Assembly (NCBI GenBank): GCA_903940375.1
Contig: CAJAKT010000587.1
Span: 1-8,185, forward strand
Direction: 5' to 3'
Source of the DNA: an uncultured bacterium
Lineage (GTDB): Bacteria > Actinomycetota > Actinomycetes > S36-B12
DNA length: 8,185 bases
In this document: positions 1 through 6,989 of the stretch, piece by piece
How the letters are laid out: each line of letters begins with the position of its first letter
Position numbering within the stretch: the stretch's first letter is position 1
Made by a program: the position numbers and the translations under genes
Notes under the pieces: model-generated
Database searches by the model: none
Seen by the model: the letters and a program-made list of their open reading frames with translations, nothing else
What the model was told of the DNA's origin: nothing

Positions 1-101
1 GAGCCGATCGCGCCGCCGATGGCCATGATGACGGTGAGCAGGAGCAGTGGCTGCTCGGCCGCCAGGTCTGCCCAGCCACGGATGATCTCGCCGACGTCCA
101 T
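1..101 (-). CDS. N-terminus of a membrane protein, possibly an AspT/YidE-type transporter (partial)
   Basis: Only the first 33 codons are present; the gene continues past the left edge. It reads from an ATG at 101 on the minus strand. A polar, weakly amphipathic start (about residues 1-16) leads into a hydrophobic segment (about residues 17-33, containing QPLLLLTVIMAIGGAIGS) that looks like a first transmembrane helix. A short polar start, then Gln-Pro and a Leu-rich helix ending in Gly-rich residues, resembles the N-terminus of aspartate:alanine exchanger (AspT/YidE) proteins. That family call is inference from a short stretch and many other transporters begin similarly. A GGAG sits just before the ATG (very close spacing). 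The gene lies 75 bp downstream of the alcohol dehydrogenase on the same strand and could be cotranscribed with it. The start is fairly secure, the function is not. Confidence 0.6.
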   Translation of the reverse strand, partial: MDVGEIIRGWADLAAEQPLLLLTVIMAIGGAIG

Positions 102-176
102 GGCTCCATTCTGGTCTGTCGGGCATGACAACGCTTGCACCGGCTAGGTGAGGTGTCTCACGGTCACGCCGCTGCT

Positions 177-1358
177 TCAGTCGATGGGGCCGTTGGGCGT
201 CATGACGACCTTCAGGCTCTCGGGCGACATGCTCATCTGCATCGCGGCATCGACATCCGCGAGTGCGTACTCGTGGCTGACCATCTCCTCGAGGGGATAG
301 CGGTCGGCATAGCGCTCCATCAGGGTGAGCGCCGGTCCGTAGCCCGTGGACGGATGGTTGGTCAGGCCGATGAGGCGGATGTTCTTGCTGCATATGTGCC
401 GATGCACGTTGATAGCCACGTCGCCCGTGTCGGCGAACACGCCCATCTCGAGCATCATGCCGCCGCGCTTGAGCATCTCGATCCCCTCGATGAACGAGGA
501 CGGCCGGTTGGCCATGTGCAGGACGACGTCTGCTCCGCGGCCGCGGGTGAGGTCGTGCACGAGATCGATGCGCTCCTCTGGCGAGGTCGTCGACGCGTTG
601 ACGGTGACGTCGGCCCCCATCTTCTTCGCGAAGGCGAGCCGGGACTCGCTCAGGTCGGTCGCGATGATCTGACCGGCACCCATCATGTCGGCCTTCATGA
701 CGTGCAGGAGTCCCAGCGGGCCGGAGCCGATCACGACGACGGTGTCACCGGAGTTGAAGCCCTCGTACGACATCGACGAGAACTCCTTGAGCTTGTCGAG
801 TGACGCCGCGCACGCGACCAGTTCGGTCAGCACGGCCACGCGTGGTGACATGCCGCTCGGCACCTTGTAGACGAAGGTGTCGGGGCGGATGTACATCTGC
901 TCCGCCCAGCCGCCCATCAGGTGCGGCCACTGCGCACTCGAGTAGGAGTTGCCGTAGCAGTCGCTGTGCTCGCACCAGACGTAGCCCATGACGTGCTTGC
1001 ACTCGTAGCAGCGCCCGCAGACGATGTCGGGGCACATGGTGATGCGGTCGCCGACCTTCAGCTCACGGCCGTAGAACTCGAGTCCGCTGGCCGCTGCCGG
1101 GGTGATCTCGGAGACGACGCCGACGTTCTCGTGGCCCTGGATGATCGGGAACGGGGTGTCGGTCTCCGCCGGCGTACCGGCGTACTGCTTGGTCTCGCCG
1201 AGGAACGTGTGCTTGTCGGTGCCGCAGATGCCGGACATCTCCATCTGCATGAGCAGGGAGCCGTCCGGCAGAGTCGGGCGGGCAAACTCCTGCAGCTCGT
1301 ACGTGCCCGGCCCGGTGAGGACCGCTGCGCGGACAGGCGCGGTATCGGTTCGGTTCAT
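177..1358 (-). CDS. Zinc-dependent medium-chain alcohol dehydrogenase (threonine/sorbitol dehydrogenase-like)
   Basis: A 393-residue cytoplasmic oxidoreductase of the MDR superfamily, expected to oxidise an alcohol or polyol (or reduce the carbonyl) with NAD(H). Seen in sequence: the catalytic-zinc Cys45 in SGICGTDKH, the GHE motif at 75-77 and Glu179 at the position of the sorbitol/threonine-dehydrogenase Glu ligand. The structural-zinc lobe has Cys114, Cys117, Cys120 and Cys129 (C-x2-C-x2-C-x8-C, with an extra Cys109). The Rossmann glycine motif GSGPLGLL is at 211-218, with an acidic residue, Asp235, after the second beta strand, which favours NAD over NADP. Length is slightly above the usual 340-380. 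The start is set by AAGGAG 4 nt before the ATG; an in-frame ATG 19 codons upstream has no such site. It is transcribed divergently from nifJ, 149 bp away, which suggests shared control. The substrate cannot be assigned: an acyclic polyol, threonine or a sugar derivative are all possible. Confidence 0.9.
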   Translation of the reverse strand: MNRTDTAPVRAAVLTGPGTYELQEFARPTLPDGSLLMQMEMSGICGTDKHTFLGETKQYAGTPAETDTPFPIIQGHENVGVVSEITPAAASGLEFYGRELKVGDRITMCPDIVCGRCYECKHVMGYVWCEHSDCYGNSYSSAQWPHLMGGWAEQMYIRPDTFVYKVPSGMSPRVAVLTELVACAASLDKLKEFSSMSYEGFNSGDTVVVIGSGPLGLLHVMKADMMGAGQIIATDLSESRLAFAKKMGADVTVNASTTSPEERIDLVHDLTRGRGADVVLHMANRPSSFIEGIEMLKRGGMMLEMGVFADTGDVAINVHRHICSKNIRLIGLTNHPSTGYGPALTLMERYADRYPLEEMVSHEYALADVDAAMQMSMSPESLKVVMTPNGPID

Positions 1359-1362
1359 CGTG

Positions 1363-1368
1363 CTCCTT
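1363..1368 (-). promoter_or_regulatory. Ribosome binding site of the alcohol dehydrogenase
   Basis: Reads AAGGAG on the minus strand, 4 nt before the ATG at 1358. It decides between this start and an in-frame ATG at 1415 that lacks a comparable site. Confidence 0.75.
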
Positions 1369-1422
1369 AACCCCCGTGCCGAGGACCCTTCAAGTATCGC
1401 TCGCGATGCCCCCACGCGCCCT

Positions 1423-1439
1423 TCGGTGGGCTCGGTGGG
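1423..1439. repeat. Short tandem direct repeat in the divergent promoter region
   Basis: TCGGTGGG occurs twice with a 9-bp period (1423-1430 and 1432-1439), directly left of the 1440-1466 dyad. It could be half-sites for a regulator or chance in GC-rich DNA; no known motif is recognised. Confidence 0.3.
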
Positions 1440-1466
1440 ACGAACGGCCCTATTGATGCCATTCGT
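1440..1466. promoter_or_regulatory. Imperfect dyad, candidate operator between adh and nifJ
   Basis: Left arm ACGAACGGC (1440-1448) and right arm GCCATTCGT (1458-1466) are reverse complements with one mismatch in nine, separated by 9 bp. The dyad is about midway between the two divergent starts and overlaps a TTGATG hexamer (1453-1458) that could act as the nifJ -35. This is the expected size and place for a dimeric regulator site. The regulator is unknown; it does not match the Rex or CRP/FNR consensus. Confidence 0.4.
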
Positions 1467-1479
1467 GGGGCCATAGCGT
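1453..1479 (+). promoter_or_regulatory. Possible nifJ promoter
   Basis: TAGCGT (1474-1479) fits the actinobacterial TANNNT -10 pattern and would start transcription near 1486, leaving a leader of about 22 nt that contains the GGAGGTG ribosome binding site. TTGATG (1453-1458) is a possible -35, but the 15-bp spacer is short. The call rests on weak consensus matches. Confidence 0.25.
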
Positions 1480-1491
1480 CAAGTGGTTGAC
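1478..1491. promoter_or_regulatory. Perfect short dyad at the predicted nifJ start of transcription
   Basis: GTCAA (1478-1482), four bases, then TTGAC (1487-1491) form a perfect 5-bp-arm inverted repeat. It lies just upstream of the nifJ ribosome binding site and overlaps the likely transcription start, where a repressor could block initiation. The arms are short, so chance occurrence is possible. Confidence 0.3.
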
Positions 1492-1496
1492 TATAT

Positions 1497-1503
1497 GGAG
1501 GTG
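1497..1503 (+). promoter_or_regulatory. Ribosome binding site of nifJ (sets a GTG start)
   Basis: GGAGGTG lies 4 nt before the GTG at 1508. It rules out the in-frame TTG at 1487, which is upstream of this site and has no purine-rich sequence at proper spacing. Confidence 0.75.
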
Positions 1504-1507
1504 GCGC

Positions 1508-4500
1508 GTGACATCCTGGCGATGTCTGGACGGCAACGAGGCGGTGGCGCTGGTAGCCCACCGCCTCAGTGATGTGTGTGCCATCTATCCGATCACTCCC
1601 GCATCCCCCATGGGCGAGTACGCCGACGCGTGGAGCGCGGCCGGCAAGGTGAACCTCTGGGGCTCCGTGCCCCACGTCGTGGAGATGCAGTCCGAAGCGG
1701 GCGCCGCGGGCGCCCTGCATGGTGCACTGCAGAAGGGCGCCCTGGCCACCACGTTCACGGCATCGCAGGGCCTGCTGCTCATGCTGCCGAACATGTACAA
1801 GATCGCGGGCGAACTGACGCCAGCAGTCATTCACGTGGCCGCGCGCGCCCTCGCCACTCACGCACTGTCGATCTTCGGCGATCACTCCGATGTCATGTCC
1901 GCCCGTGGCACCGGGTGGGCAATGCTGTGCGCCTCCAACGTTCAGGAGACGCATGACTTCGCACTGGTCTCGCACTCCGCGACGCTGCGGAGCCGCGTCC
2001 CGTTCCTGCACTTCTTCGATGGCTTCCGCACATCGCATGAGGTCGACAAGATCTCCCTCCTCGTCGACGAGGACATGCGTGCGCTGATCCGGCCGGAGGA
2101 TGTGCTGGCGCATCGTGCGCGCGGGCTAACGCCCGAGCGTCCCGTTCTGCGGGGTAGCGCTCAGAACCCCGACGTCTTCTTCCAGGCGCGCGAGGCGGCG
2201 AATCCGTTCTACGACGCGGTTCCGGCCATCGTGCAGGAAGTGCTCGACGAGTTCGCGGAGCGCACCGGCCGTCAGTACGGCCTGGTCGACTATCACGGCT
2301 CGCCCGATGCCGAGCGCGTCATCGTGCTGATGGGCTCGGGAGCCGGAGCAGTACGCGAAGCCGTCGATGCCCTCGTCTCGGCCGGCGAGAAGGTAGGGAT
2401 GCTGACCGTCCGTCTCTACCGGCCGTTCCCCACGCAGGCGCTGCTCGACGCCCTGCCGGAGTCAGCCACGCGCATTGCGGTGCTCGACCGCGTCAAGGAG
2501 CCGGGTGCGCCGGCGGAGCCGCTCCATCTGGATGTCAGCATCGCCGTGCAGGAGGCCGGCCGAGCGGTACTGGTGACCGGCGGTCGGTATGGGCTGGGCT
2601 CAAAGGAGTTCACCGCCCGAGATGCCGCCGCGGTCTTCGCCGATCTCGCAGGCGCCGAGCCGAAGCGCCGATTCACCGTGGGCATCGTCGACGACGTCAC
2701 CCGCATGTCACTTCCGCGACTGGACGATTTCAACCTCAGCCCGACGGCCCGCAGTGCGGTCTTCTACGGGCTTGGCAGTGATGGCACCGTCGGTGCCAAC
2801 AAGACGAGCATCAAGATCATTGGCGAGAACACTGACCTGCATGCCCAGGGCTACTTCGTCTACGACTCCAAGAAGTCCGGGTCGGTCACCGTGTCGCACC
2901 TGCGGTTCGGGCCTGATCCCATCTACTCGACGTACCTCGTCGAGGCAGCTGACTTCGTCGCTTGCCATCAGTTCGGCCTGCTTGAGCGCATGGATGTTCT
3001 CGGCATCGCACGGCCCGGGGCCACGGTGCTGCTCAATGCTCCGTGCGCAGCGGACGAGGTGTGGGACCGGCTGCCCGTTGAGGTGCAGCAACAGGTCATC
3101 GACAAGGCCCTGGTCCTGTGGGCCGTCGACGCCGGACGGGTGGCGCGGGAGGTGGGACTGGGCTCGCGCATCAACACCGTCATGCAGCCATGCTTCTTCG
3201 CGCTGTCCGGCGTGCTCGATGAGACCGCGTCGATCGACCTCATCAAGCGCAGTATCGAGAAGTCATACGGTCGGCGCGGCCATACGGTCGTCGAGCGAAA
3301 CCACGCAGCAGTGGACCGAGCACTCGAGGAGATGCACCGCGTCGACGTGCCCGCAAGCGCGACCTCGACGCATCACCGCATGGCCGTCGTCTCCTCCGCG
3401 GCGCCGGACTTCGTCCGCGATGTCACGGCTCGCATGCTTGCAGGTGAGGGCGACCTCCTGCCGGTCAGTGCGCTTCCCGTGGATGGCACGTTCCCGACCG
3501 GCACCGCACGCTGGGAGAAGCGCGGCCTCGCTGAGGAGATCCCGATCTGGGATGCGTCGCTGTGCATCGACTGCGGCAAGTGCGCGATCGTCTGCCCGCA
3601 TGCCGCGATTCGGATGAAGGCGTTCCCGACGGAGCATCTCGACGGTGCGCCGACGGACTTCGTCAGCAAGGCCTATGGGGGCAAGGACCTGCCGGAAGGC
3701 ACGCGTCTGACGATCCAGGTGGCGCCGGATGACTGCACGGGTTGTGGCATCTGCGTCGACGTATGCCCCGCTCGCAGCAAGTCGGAGGTCAAGCGCAAGT
3801 CGATCAACCTGATGCCGGCGGCGGAGCATCGTGACCAGGAGCGTCAACGCTACGACTTCTTCCTGTCGATTCCCGAGATCGACCGCAGCACAGTGCGGCA
3901 GGACACGGTCAAGGGATCGCAGCTTCTGCAGCCCTTGTTCGAGTTCTCCGGCGCCTGCTCCGGTTGTGGCGAGACGCCCTACGTGAAGCTGCTGTCGCAG
4001 CAGTTCGGCGATCGCATGATCGTGGCCAATGCGACCGGCTGCTCCTCCATCTACGGCGGCAACCTGCCCACCACGCCGTGGGCGGCTAACGCGGCCGGGC
4101 GTGGACCGGCGTGGAGCAACTCGCTGTTCGAGGACAACGCCGAATTCGGACTGGGTCTACGTCTGGGTGCAGATACGCAGCGCGCCGATGCTCGACGCCT
4201 GCTCAGCGAGCTGGCGCATCAGGTGGGCGAGGACCTCGCGCAGAGTCTGCTCGATGACGAGCCGGGGCCGGAGGACGAGGCGGGCATCGTCCTGCAGCGC
4301 GAGCGCGTCGCAACCCTGCGGGAACGGTTGCGGGGGATCACGTCGCCGCAGGCGATCGCCCTCGACAGCCTCGCCGATGCGCTGGTGCCCGTCGCGGTCT
4401 GGATCGTCGGTGGCGACGGCTGGGCCTATGACATCGGGTTCGGCGGTCTGGATCACGTGCTCTCGAGTGGGCGCAATGTCAACATCCTGGTTCTCGATAC

Positions 4501-5122
4501 GGAGGTCTACTCGAATACCGGTGGTCAGGCGTCCAAGGCGACGCCGCGAGCGGCCACCGCCAAGTTTGCCAGTGACGGCAAGGGCACCCGCAAGAAGGAC
4601 CTGGGCCTGCTCGCGCAGGCATACGGCGACGTCTACGTGGCGCAGATCGCCATCGGCGCGAACGAGACGCAGACGGTTCGGGCCTTACGCGAGGCCGTCG
4701 CGCATGAGGGCCCCAGCCTGGTCATCGCATACTCGACCTGTATCGCCCACGGCATCGACATGGGGACGTCGATGACACATCAGAAGCAGGCGGTGGCCTC
4801 GGGCTACTGGCCCCTGTACCGGTACCACCCGAGCGCGGACACGGGCACCCATCCGTTCAGCCTCGACTCGAAGAAGCCATCGATCCCGTTGCGGAGCTTC
4901 CTCGAGGTGGAGACCCGCTTTGCCGTACTCGATCGTTCGGATCCCGTGCGCGCCGAGCACCTGCAGGCATTGGCGCAGGCCGACGTCGATGAGCGCTGGC
5001 ACTACTACGAGCAGCTGGCGGGCGTCGAGCGCAGCATTCCCATCGATGAGCACGAGCTGAGCCGCGAGACCGGTGGTGAGGTCGAAGGCCTCGCCGTTGG
5101 TGACGACGAGGAGATGTCATGA
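1508..5122 (+). CDS. nifJ: Pyruvate:ferredoxin (flavodoxin) oxidoreductase, single-chain
   Basis: A 1204-residue cytoplasmic enzyme catalysing pyruvate + CoA + oxidised ferredoxin <-> acetyl-CoA + CO2 + reduced ferredoxin, with TPP and three [4Fe-4S] clusters. It is collinear with Desulfovibrio africanus PFOR as I remember that sequence: YPITPASP at 27-34 (Thr30), Glu63 of EMQSEAGA for TPP activation, and Arg113 in AARALATHALS for substrate. DRVKEPGAP is the transketolase-C-like region. The ferredoxin-like domain has C686-x2-C-x2-C-x3-C696-P and C743-x2-C-x2-C-x3-C753-P. The proximal cluster uses Cys817, Cys820, Cys845 and Cys1078. The TPP pocket has GGDGWAYDIG at 968-977 and DTEVYSNTGG starting at Asp997 (Asn1003). 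The GTG start follows from GGAGGTG and from alignment: conserved family sequence begins at CLDGNEA. The protein stops shortly after the TPP domain with an acidic tail and lacks the C-terminal domain VII of the D. africanus enzyme. One rare TTA Leu codon occurs at 4685. It overlaps the next gene by ATGA. No ferredoxin gene is in the window. Confidence 0.97.
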   Translation: MTSWRCLDGNEAVALVAHRLSDVCAIYPITPASPMGEYADAWSAAGKVNLWGSVPHVVEMQSEAGAAGALHGALQKGALATTFTASQGLLLMLPNMYKIAGELTPAVIHVAARALATHALSIFGDHSDVMSARGTGWAMLCASNVQETHDFALVSHSATLRSRVPFLHFFDGFRTSHEVDKISLLVDEDMRALIRPEDVLAHRARGLTPERPVLRGSAQNPDVFFQAREAANPFYDAVPAIVQEVLDEFAERTGRQYGLVDYHGSPDAERVIVLMGSGAGAVREAVDALVSAGEKVGMLTVRLYRPFPTQALLDALPESATRIAVLDRVKEPGAPAEPLHLDVSIAVQEAGRAVLVTGGRYGLGSKEFTARDAAAVFADLAGAEPKRRFTVGIVDDVTRMSLPRLDDFNLSPTARSAVFYGLGSDGTVGANKTSIKIIGENTDLHAQGYFVYDSKKSGSVTVSHLRFGPDPIYSTYLVEAADFVACHQFGLLERMDVLGIARPGATVLLNAPCAADEVWDRLPVEVQQQVIDKALVLWAVDAGRVAREVGLGSRINTVMQPCFFALSGVLDETASIDLIKRSIEKSYGRRGHTVVERNHAAVDRALEEMHRVDVPASATSTHHRMAVVSSAAPDFVRDVTARMLAGEGDLLPVSALPVDGTFPTGTARWEKRGLAEEIPIWDASLCIDCGKCAIVCPHAAIRMKAFPTEHLDGAPTDFVSKAYGGKDLPEGTRLTIQVAPDDCTGCGICVDVCPARSKSEVKRKSINLMPAAEHRDQERQRYDFFLSIPEIDRSTVRQDTVKGSQLLQPLFEFSGACSGCGETPYVKLLSQQFGDRMIVANATGCSSIYGGNLPTTPWAANAAGRGPAWSNSLFEDNAEFGLGLRLGADTQRADARRLLSELAHQVGEDLAQSLLDDEPGPEDEAGIVLQRERVATLRERLRGITSPQAIALDSLADALVPVAVWIVGGDGWAYDIGFGGLDHVLSSGRNVNILVLDTEVYSNTGGQASKATPRAATAKFASDGKGTRKKDLGLLAQAYGDVYVAQIAIGANETQTVRALREAVAHEGPSLVIAYSTCIAHGIDMGTSMTHQKQAVASGYWPLYRYHPSADTGTHPFSLDSKKPSIPLRSFLEVETRFAVLDRSDPVRAEHLQALAQADVDERWHYYEQLAGVERSIPIDEHELSRETGGEVEGLAVGDDEEMS

Positions 5123-6114
5123 ATCCGCTGGCTTCCACGTATCTGGGCATGGAGTTGCGATCACCGATCGTCGCGTCACCGTCGCCGATCACCGGGCGGA
5201 TCGAGTCGCTGCTGCGACTGGAGGAGGCAGGAGTTGGTGCCGTCGTCCTGCCCAGCCTGTTCGAAGAGGAGCTCGAGAGCGAGGCCACCACCTTCCACGA
5301 GCGGCGTGAACTGGGTGCCGGAGTGTTCAGCGAGGCAACGGACTTCTTCCCCGATGTCGAGCTTGGGCATCTGGGCCTAGAGCGCCACATCGCGCTGGTG
5401 CATGAGGCATCAGAGAGACTCTCGGTTCCCGTCATCGCGAGTGTCAACGGGCGATCCGCTGGCGGCTGGGTCCGCTATGCGCAGGATCTCGTACACGCGG
5501 GTGCGCGGGCCATCGAGCTCAACATGTACGACGTTGCCGTTGATCCGGATCACTCGTCGCGTCATGTCGAGCGTGCGTATCTCGACCTCGTCCTGGCCGT
5601 CCGCACCGCTGTTGACGTCCCGGTCGCGGTCAAGCTGTCGCCCTTCTTCACGTCCTTTGCTCACTTCGCCGTCGATGTGGCACGCGCCGGCGCCGATGGG
5701 CTCGTGCTCTTCAACCGGTTCTACCAGCCCGACCTGGATCTGGAGACCCTTGATGTGCTCCCGCGCATCGAGCTCTCGCACACGGGTGAACTGCGCCTGC
5801 CGTTGCGGTGGATTGCGATCCTGCGTCCGCGACTGCCGCGAACCTCGCTGGCGCTGACGTCAGGGGTGGCATCAGGGACCGATGTGGCCAAGGGGCTGCT
5901 CGCTGGTGCCGACGTGGTGATGACGGCCTCGGAGGTGCTCCGCGAGGGGCCGTACCGGGTGGCCGGGATGCTGGGTGAGCTAACGGAGTGGATGCAGGCG
6001 CACGACTACGAGTCGGTTGATCAGCTGCGGGGGAGCGTGGCGCAGCACAACGTCAAGGACCCGGGTGCGTTCGAGCGTGCTCAGTACCAGCGGGTGCTCT
6101 CATCGTGGCACTGA
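5119..6114 (+). CDS. Dihydroorotate dehydrogenase-like FMN-barrel protein coupled to nifJ
   Basis: A 331-residue TIM-barrel flavoprotein. It resembles class 1 dihydroorotate dehydrogenases from the opening YLGMELRSPIVAS segment onward: ASVNG at 107-111, ELN at 133-135, the FMN lysine Lys172 in VAVKLSPF, Asn199 in LFNRFY, and a C-terminal phosphate-binding TSGVASGTDVAKG (247-259). The DHOD active-site SCPN, which supplies the Cys base in class 1A, is replaced: after ELN the chain reads MYDVAVDPD, with no Cys or Ser. Authentic dihydroorotate oxidation is therefore unlikely; this is the DHOD-like family often seen beside nifJ. Its ATG overlaps the nifJ stop (ATGA), and a GAGGAG lies 5 nt upstream inside nifJ, so it is translated from the nifJ mRNA. 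A flavin-mediated electron-transfer role with PFOR is inference only. The gene is complete. Confidence 0.9.
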   Translation: MNPLASTYLGMELRSPIVASPSPITGRIESLLRLEEAGVGAVVLPSLFEEELESEATTFHERRELGAGVFSEATDFFPDVELGHLGLERHIALVHEASERLSVPVIASVNGRSAGGWVRYAQDLVHAGARAIELNMYDVAVDPDHSSRHVERAYLDLVLAVRTAVDVPVAVKLSPFFTSFAHFAVDVARAGADGLVLFNRFYQPDLDLETLDVLPRIELSHTGELRLPLRWIAILRPRLPRTSLALTSGVASGTDVAKGLLAGADVVMTASEVLREGPYRVAGMLGELTEWMQAHDYESVDQLRGSVAQHNVKDPGAFERAQYQRVLSSWH

Positions 6115-6131
6115 ACGGGCGTCAGTGACAC
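6105..6131 (+). terminator. Stem-loop spanning the stop codon of the DHOD-like gene (terminator or operator)
   Basis: GTGGCACTGA (6105-6114) and TCAGTGACAC (6122-6131) pair with 9 of 10 bases around a 7-nt loop (ACGGGCG). The left arm contains the TGA stop. No T-run follows, so if it terminates transcription it is not a classical intrinsic terminator. It also overlaps a possible promoter for the next gene and may instead be a protein-binding dyad. The structure is clear, its role is not. Confidence 0.45.
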
Positions 6132-6134
6132 AAT
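6106..6134 (+). promoter_or_regulatory. Possible leaderless promoter of the aldo/keto reductase
   Basis: CACAAT (6129-6134, four of six matches to TATAAT) lies 6 nt before the ATG at 6141, so transcription would begin at the start codon itself. TGGCAC (6106-6111) sits 17 bp upstream as a weak -35. No Shine-Dalgarno sequence precedes the ATG, which agrees with a leaderless transcript. Matches are imperfect. Confidence 0.3.
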
Positions 6135-6140
6135 CCCGTC

Positions 6141-6980
6141 ATGCCCCTCATCGACCAGTACGTTCCTGACCCCGCCCGCTACGACGGGCGCATGCCCTAT
6201 CGCCGCTGCGGGCAGAGCGGCCTGCTGCTGCCCGCCGTCTCACTCGGCTTCTGGCACAACTTCGGCGACGACAAGCCGCTCGAGACGCAACGGGCGATCA
6301 TGCGCCGCGCCTTCGACCTCGGTATCACTCACTTCGACCTGGCCAACAACTACGGACCCCCATACGGAACAGCAGAGATCAACGCCGGGCGAATCCTGCG
6401 CGAGGACTTCGGCGGGCTGCGCGACGAGCTTGTCATCTCGACCAAGGCCGGATGGGACATGTGGTCCGGACCGTACGGAGACCTGGCCTCGCGCAAGCAC
6501 CTGCTGGCCAGCCTCGACCAGAGTCTTAGCCGACTCGGTCTCGACTACGTCGACATCTTCTACAGCCACCGGCCCGATCCGGACACCCCGCTTGAAGAGA
6601 CGATGGGTGCCCTCCATACGGCCGTCCAGCGCGGCAAGGCGCTCTATGCGGGCATCTCGTCGTATTCGCCGAGCCGCACCCTCGAGGCGGCCCGCATCCT
6701 CGCCGACCTCGGCACGCCGCTGCTGATTCACCAGCCGTCCTACTCGATGCTCAACCGATGGATCGAGGACGGGCTGCTCGATGCACTGCAGGAGGTGGGG
6801 GCCGGGGCCATCACCTTCAGCCCGCTGGCACAGGGACTGCTGACCGATAGGTACCTCGACGGCGTGCCGGCGGGTTCGCGGGCCTCGGAGGACAAGTCGC
6901 TGTTCCCGAGCATGCTGTCGGACGAGAACCTCGACCGCATCCGCGGTCTGGCGCAGATCGCGTCCCGACGTGGGCAGTAG
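6141..6980 (+). CDS. Aldo/keto reductase of the YghZ type, cut short by an in-frame amber codon
   Basis: 279 residues of an NADPH-dependent aldo/keto reductase close to E. coli YghZ (L-glyceraldehyde 3-phosphate reductase), a cytoplasmic TIM-barrel enzyme that reduces aldehydes such as L-glyceraldehyde 3-phosphate or methylglyoxal. The catalytic tetrad is intact: Asp66 and Tyr71 in FDLANNYG, Lys102 in ISTKAG, His143 in FYSHR. YghZ-like blocks include SLGFWHNFGDD, GISSYSPSRT, LIHQPSYSMLNRW and FSPLAQGLLT. Translation ends at TAG (6978-6980) right after SRRGQ. The same frame continues for 68 codons with the missing family C-terminus, so the intact gene would span 6141-7184, 347 residues, matching the roughly 346 of YghZ. 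As it stands the product lacks the last barrel helix region and the cofactor-binding GAS-x-x-QLEE loop and is probably inactive. The start agrees with alignment to YghZ; there is no ribosome binding site, so a leaderless start is likely. Call the locus a probable pseudogene unless the stop is a sequencing error. Confidence 0.85.
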   Translation: MPLIDQYVPDPARYDGRMPYRRCGQSGLLLPAVSLGFWHNFGDDKPLETQRAIMRRAFDLGITHFDLANNYGPPYGTAEINAGRILREDFGGLRDELVISTKAGWDMWSGPYGDLASRKHLLASLDQSLSRLGLDYVDIFYSHRPDPDTPLEETMGALHTAVQRGKALYAGISSYSPSRTLEAARILADLGTPLLIHQPSYSMLNRWIEDGLLDALQEVGAGAITFSPLAQGLLTDRYLDGVPAGSRASEDKSLFPSMLSDENLDRIRGLAQIASRRGQ

Positions 6981-6989
6981 CTGGCGCAG

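Noticed and set aside
148..161. GTGAG-N4-CTCAC hairpin between the alcohol dehydrogenase stop and the partial membrane-protein gene
   Set aside because: The stem is only 5 bp, with no T-run and no extension, so it is too weak to call a terminator or operator.
135..803. Long plus-strand reading frame (222 codons) opposite the alcohol dehydrogenase
   Set aside because: It has no ribosome binding site and no family motifs, and it lies wholly antisense to a well-supported gene; it is a product of GC-rich codon bias.
1393..1398. GATACT on the minus strand as a -10 box for the alcohol dehydrogenase
   Set aside because: It is a fair -10 match about 35 bp before the start, but no -35 is found at 16-18 bp, so I do not list it as a feature.
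1367..2113. 248-codon minus-strand frame across the intergenic region and 5' part of nifJ
   Set aside because: It is antisense to conserved nifJ sequence, has no recognisable domain, and would cover the divergent promoter region.
2589..3617. 342-codon frame inside nifJ
   Set aside because: Its sequence is Ser/Arg/Pro-rich low complexity typical of an out-of-frame reading of GC-rich DNA, while nifJ motifs are continuous in the other frame.
6978..6980. TAG as a pyrrolysine or other recoded codon
   Set aside because: The position is an ordinary Ser in homologues, not a catalytic residue, and no recoding element or pyrrolysine machinery is visible. Mutation or a sequence error is simpler.
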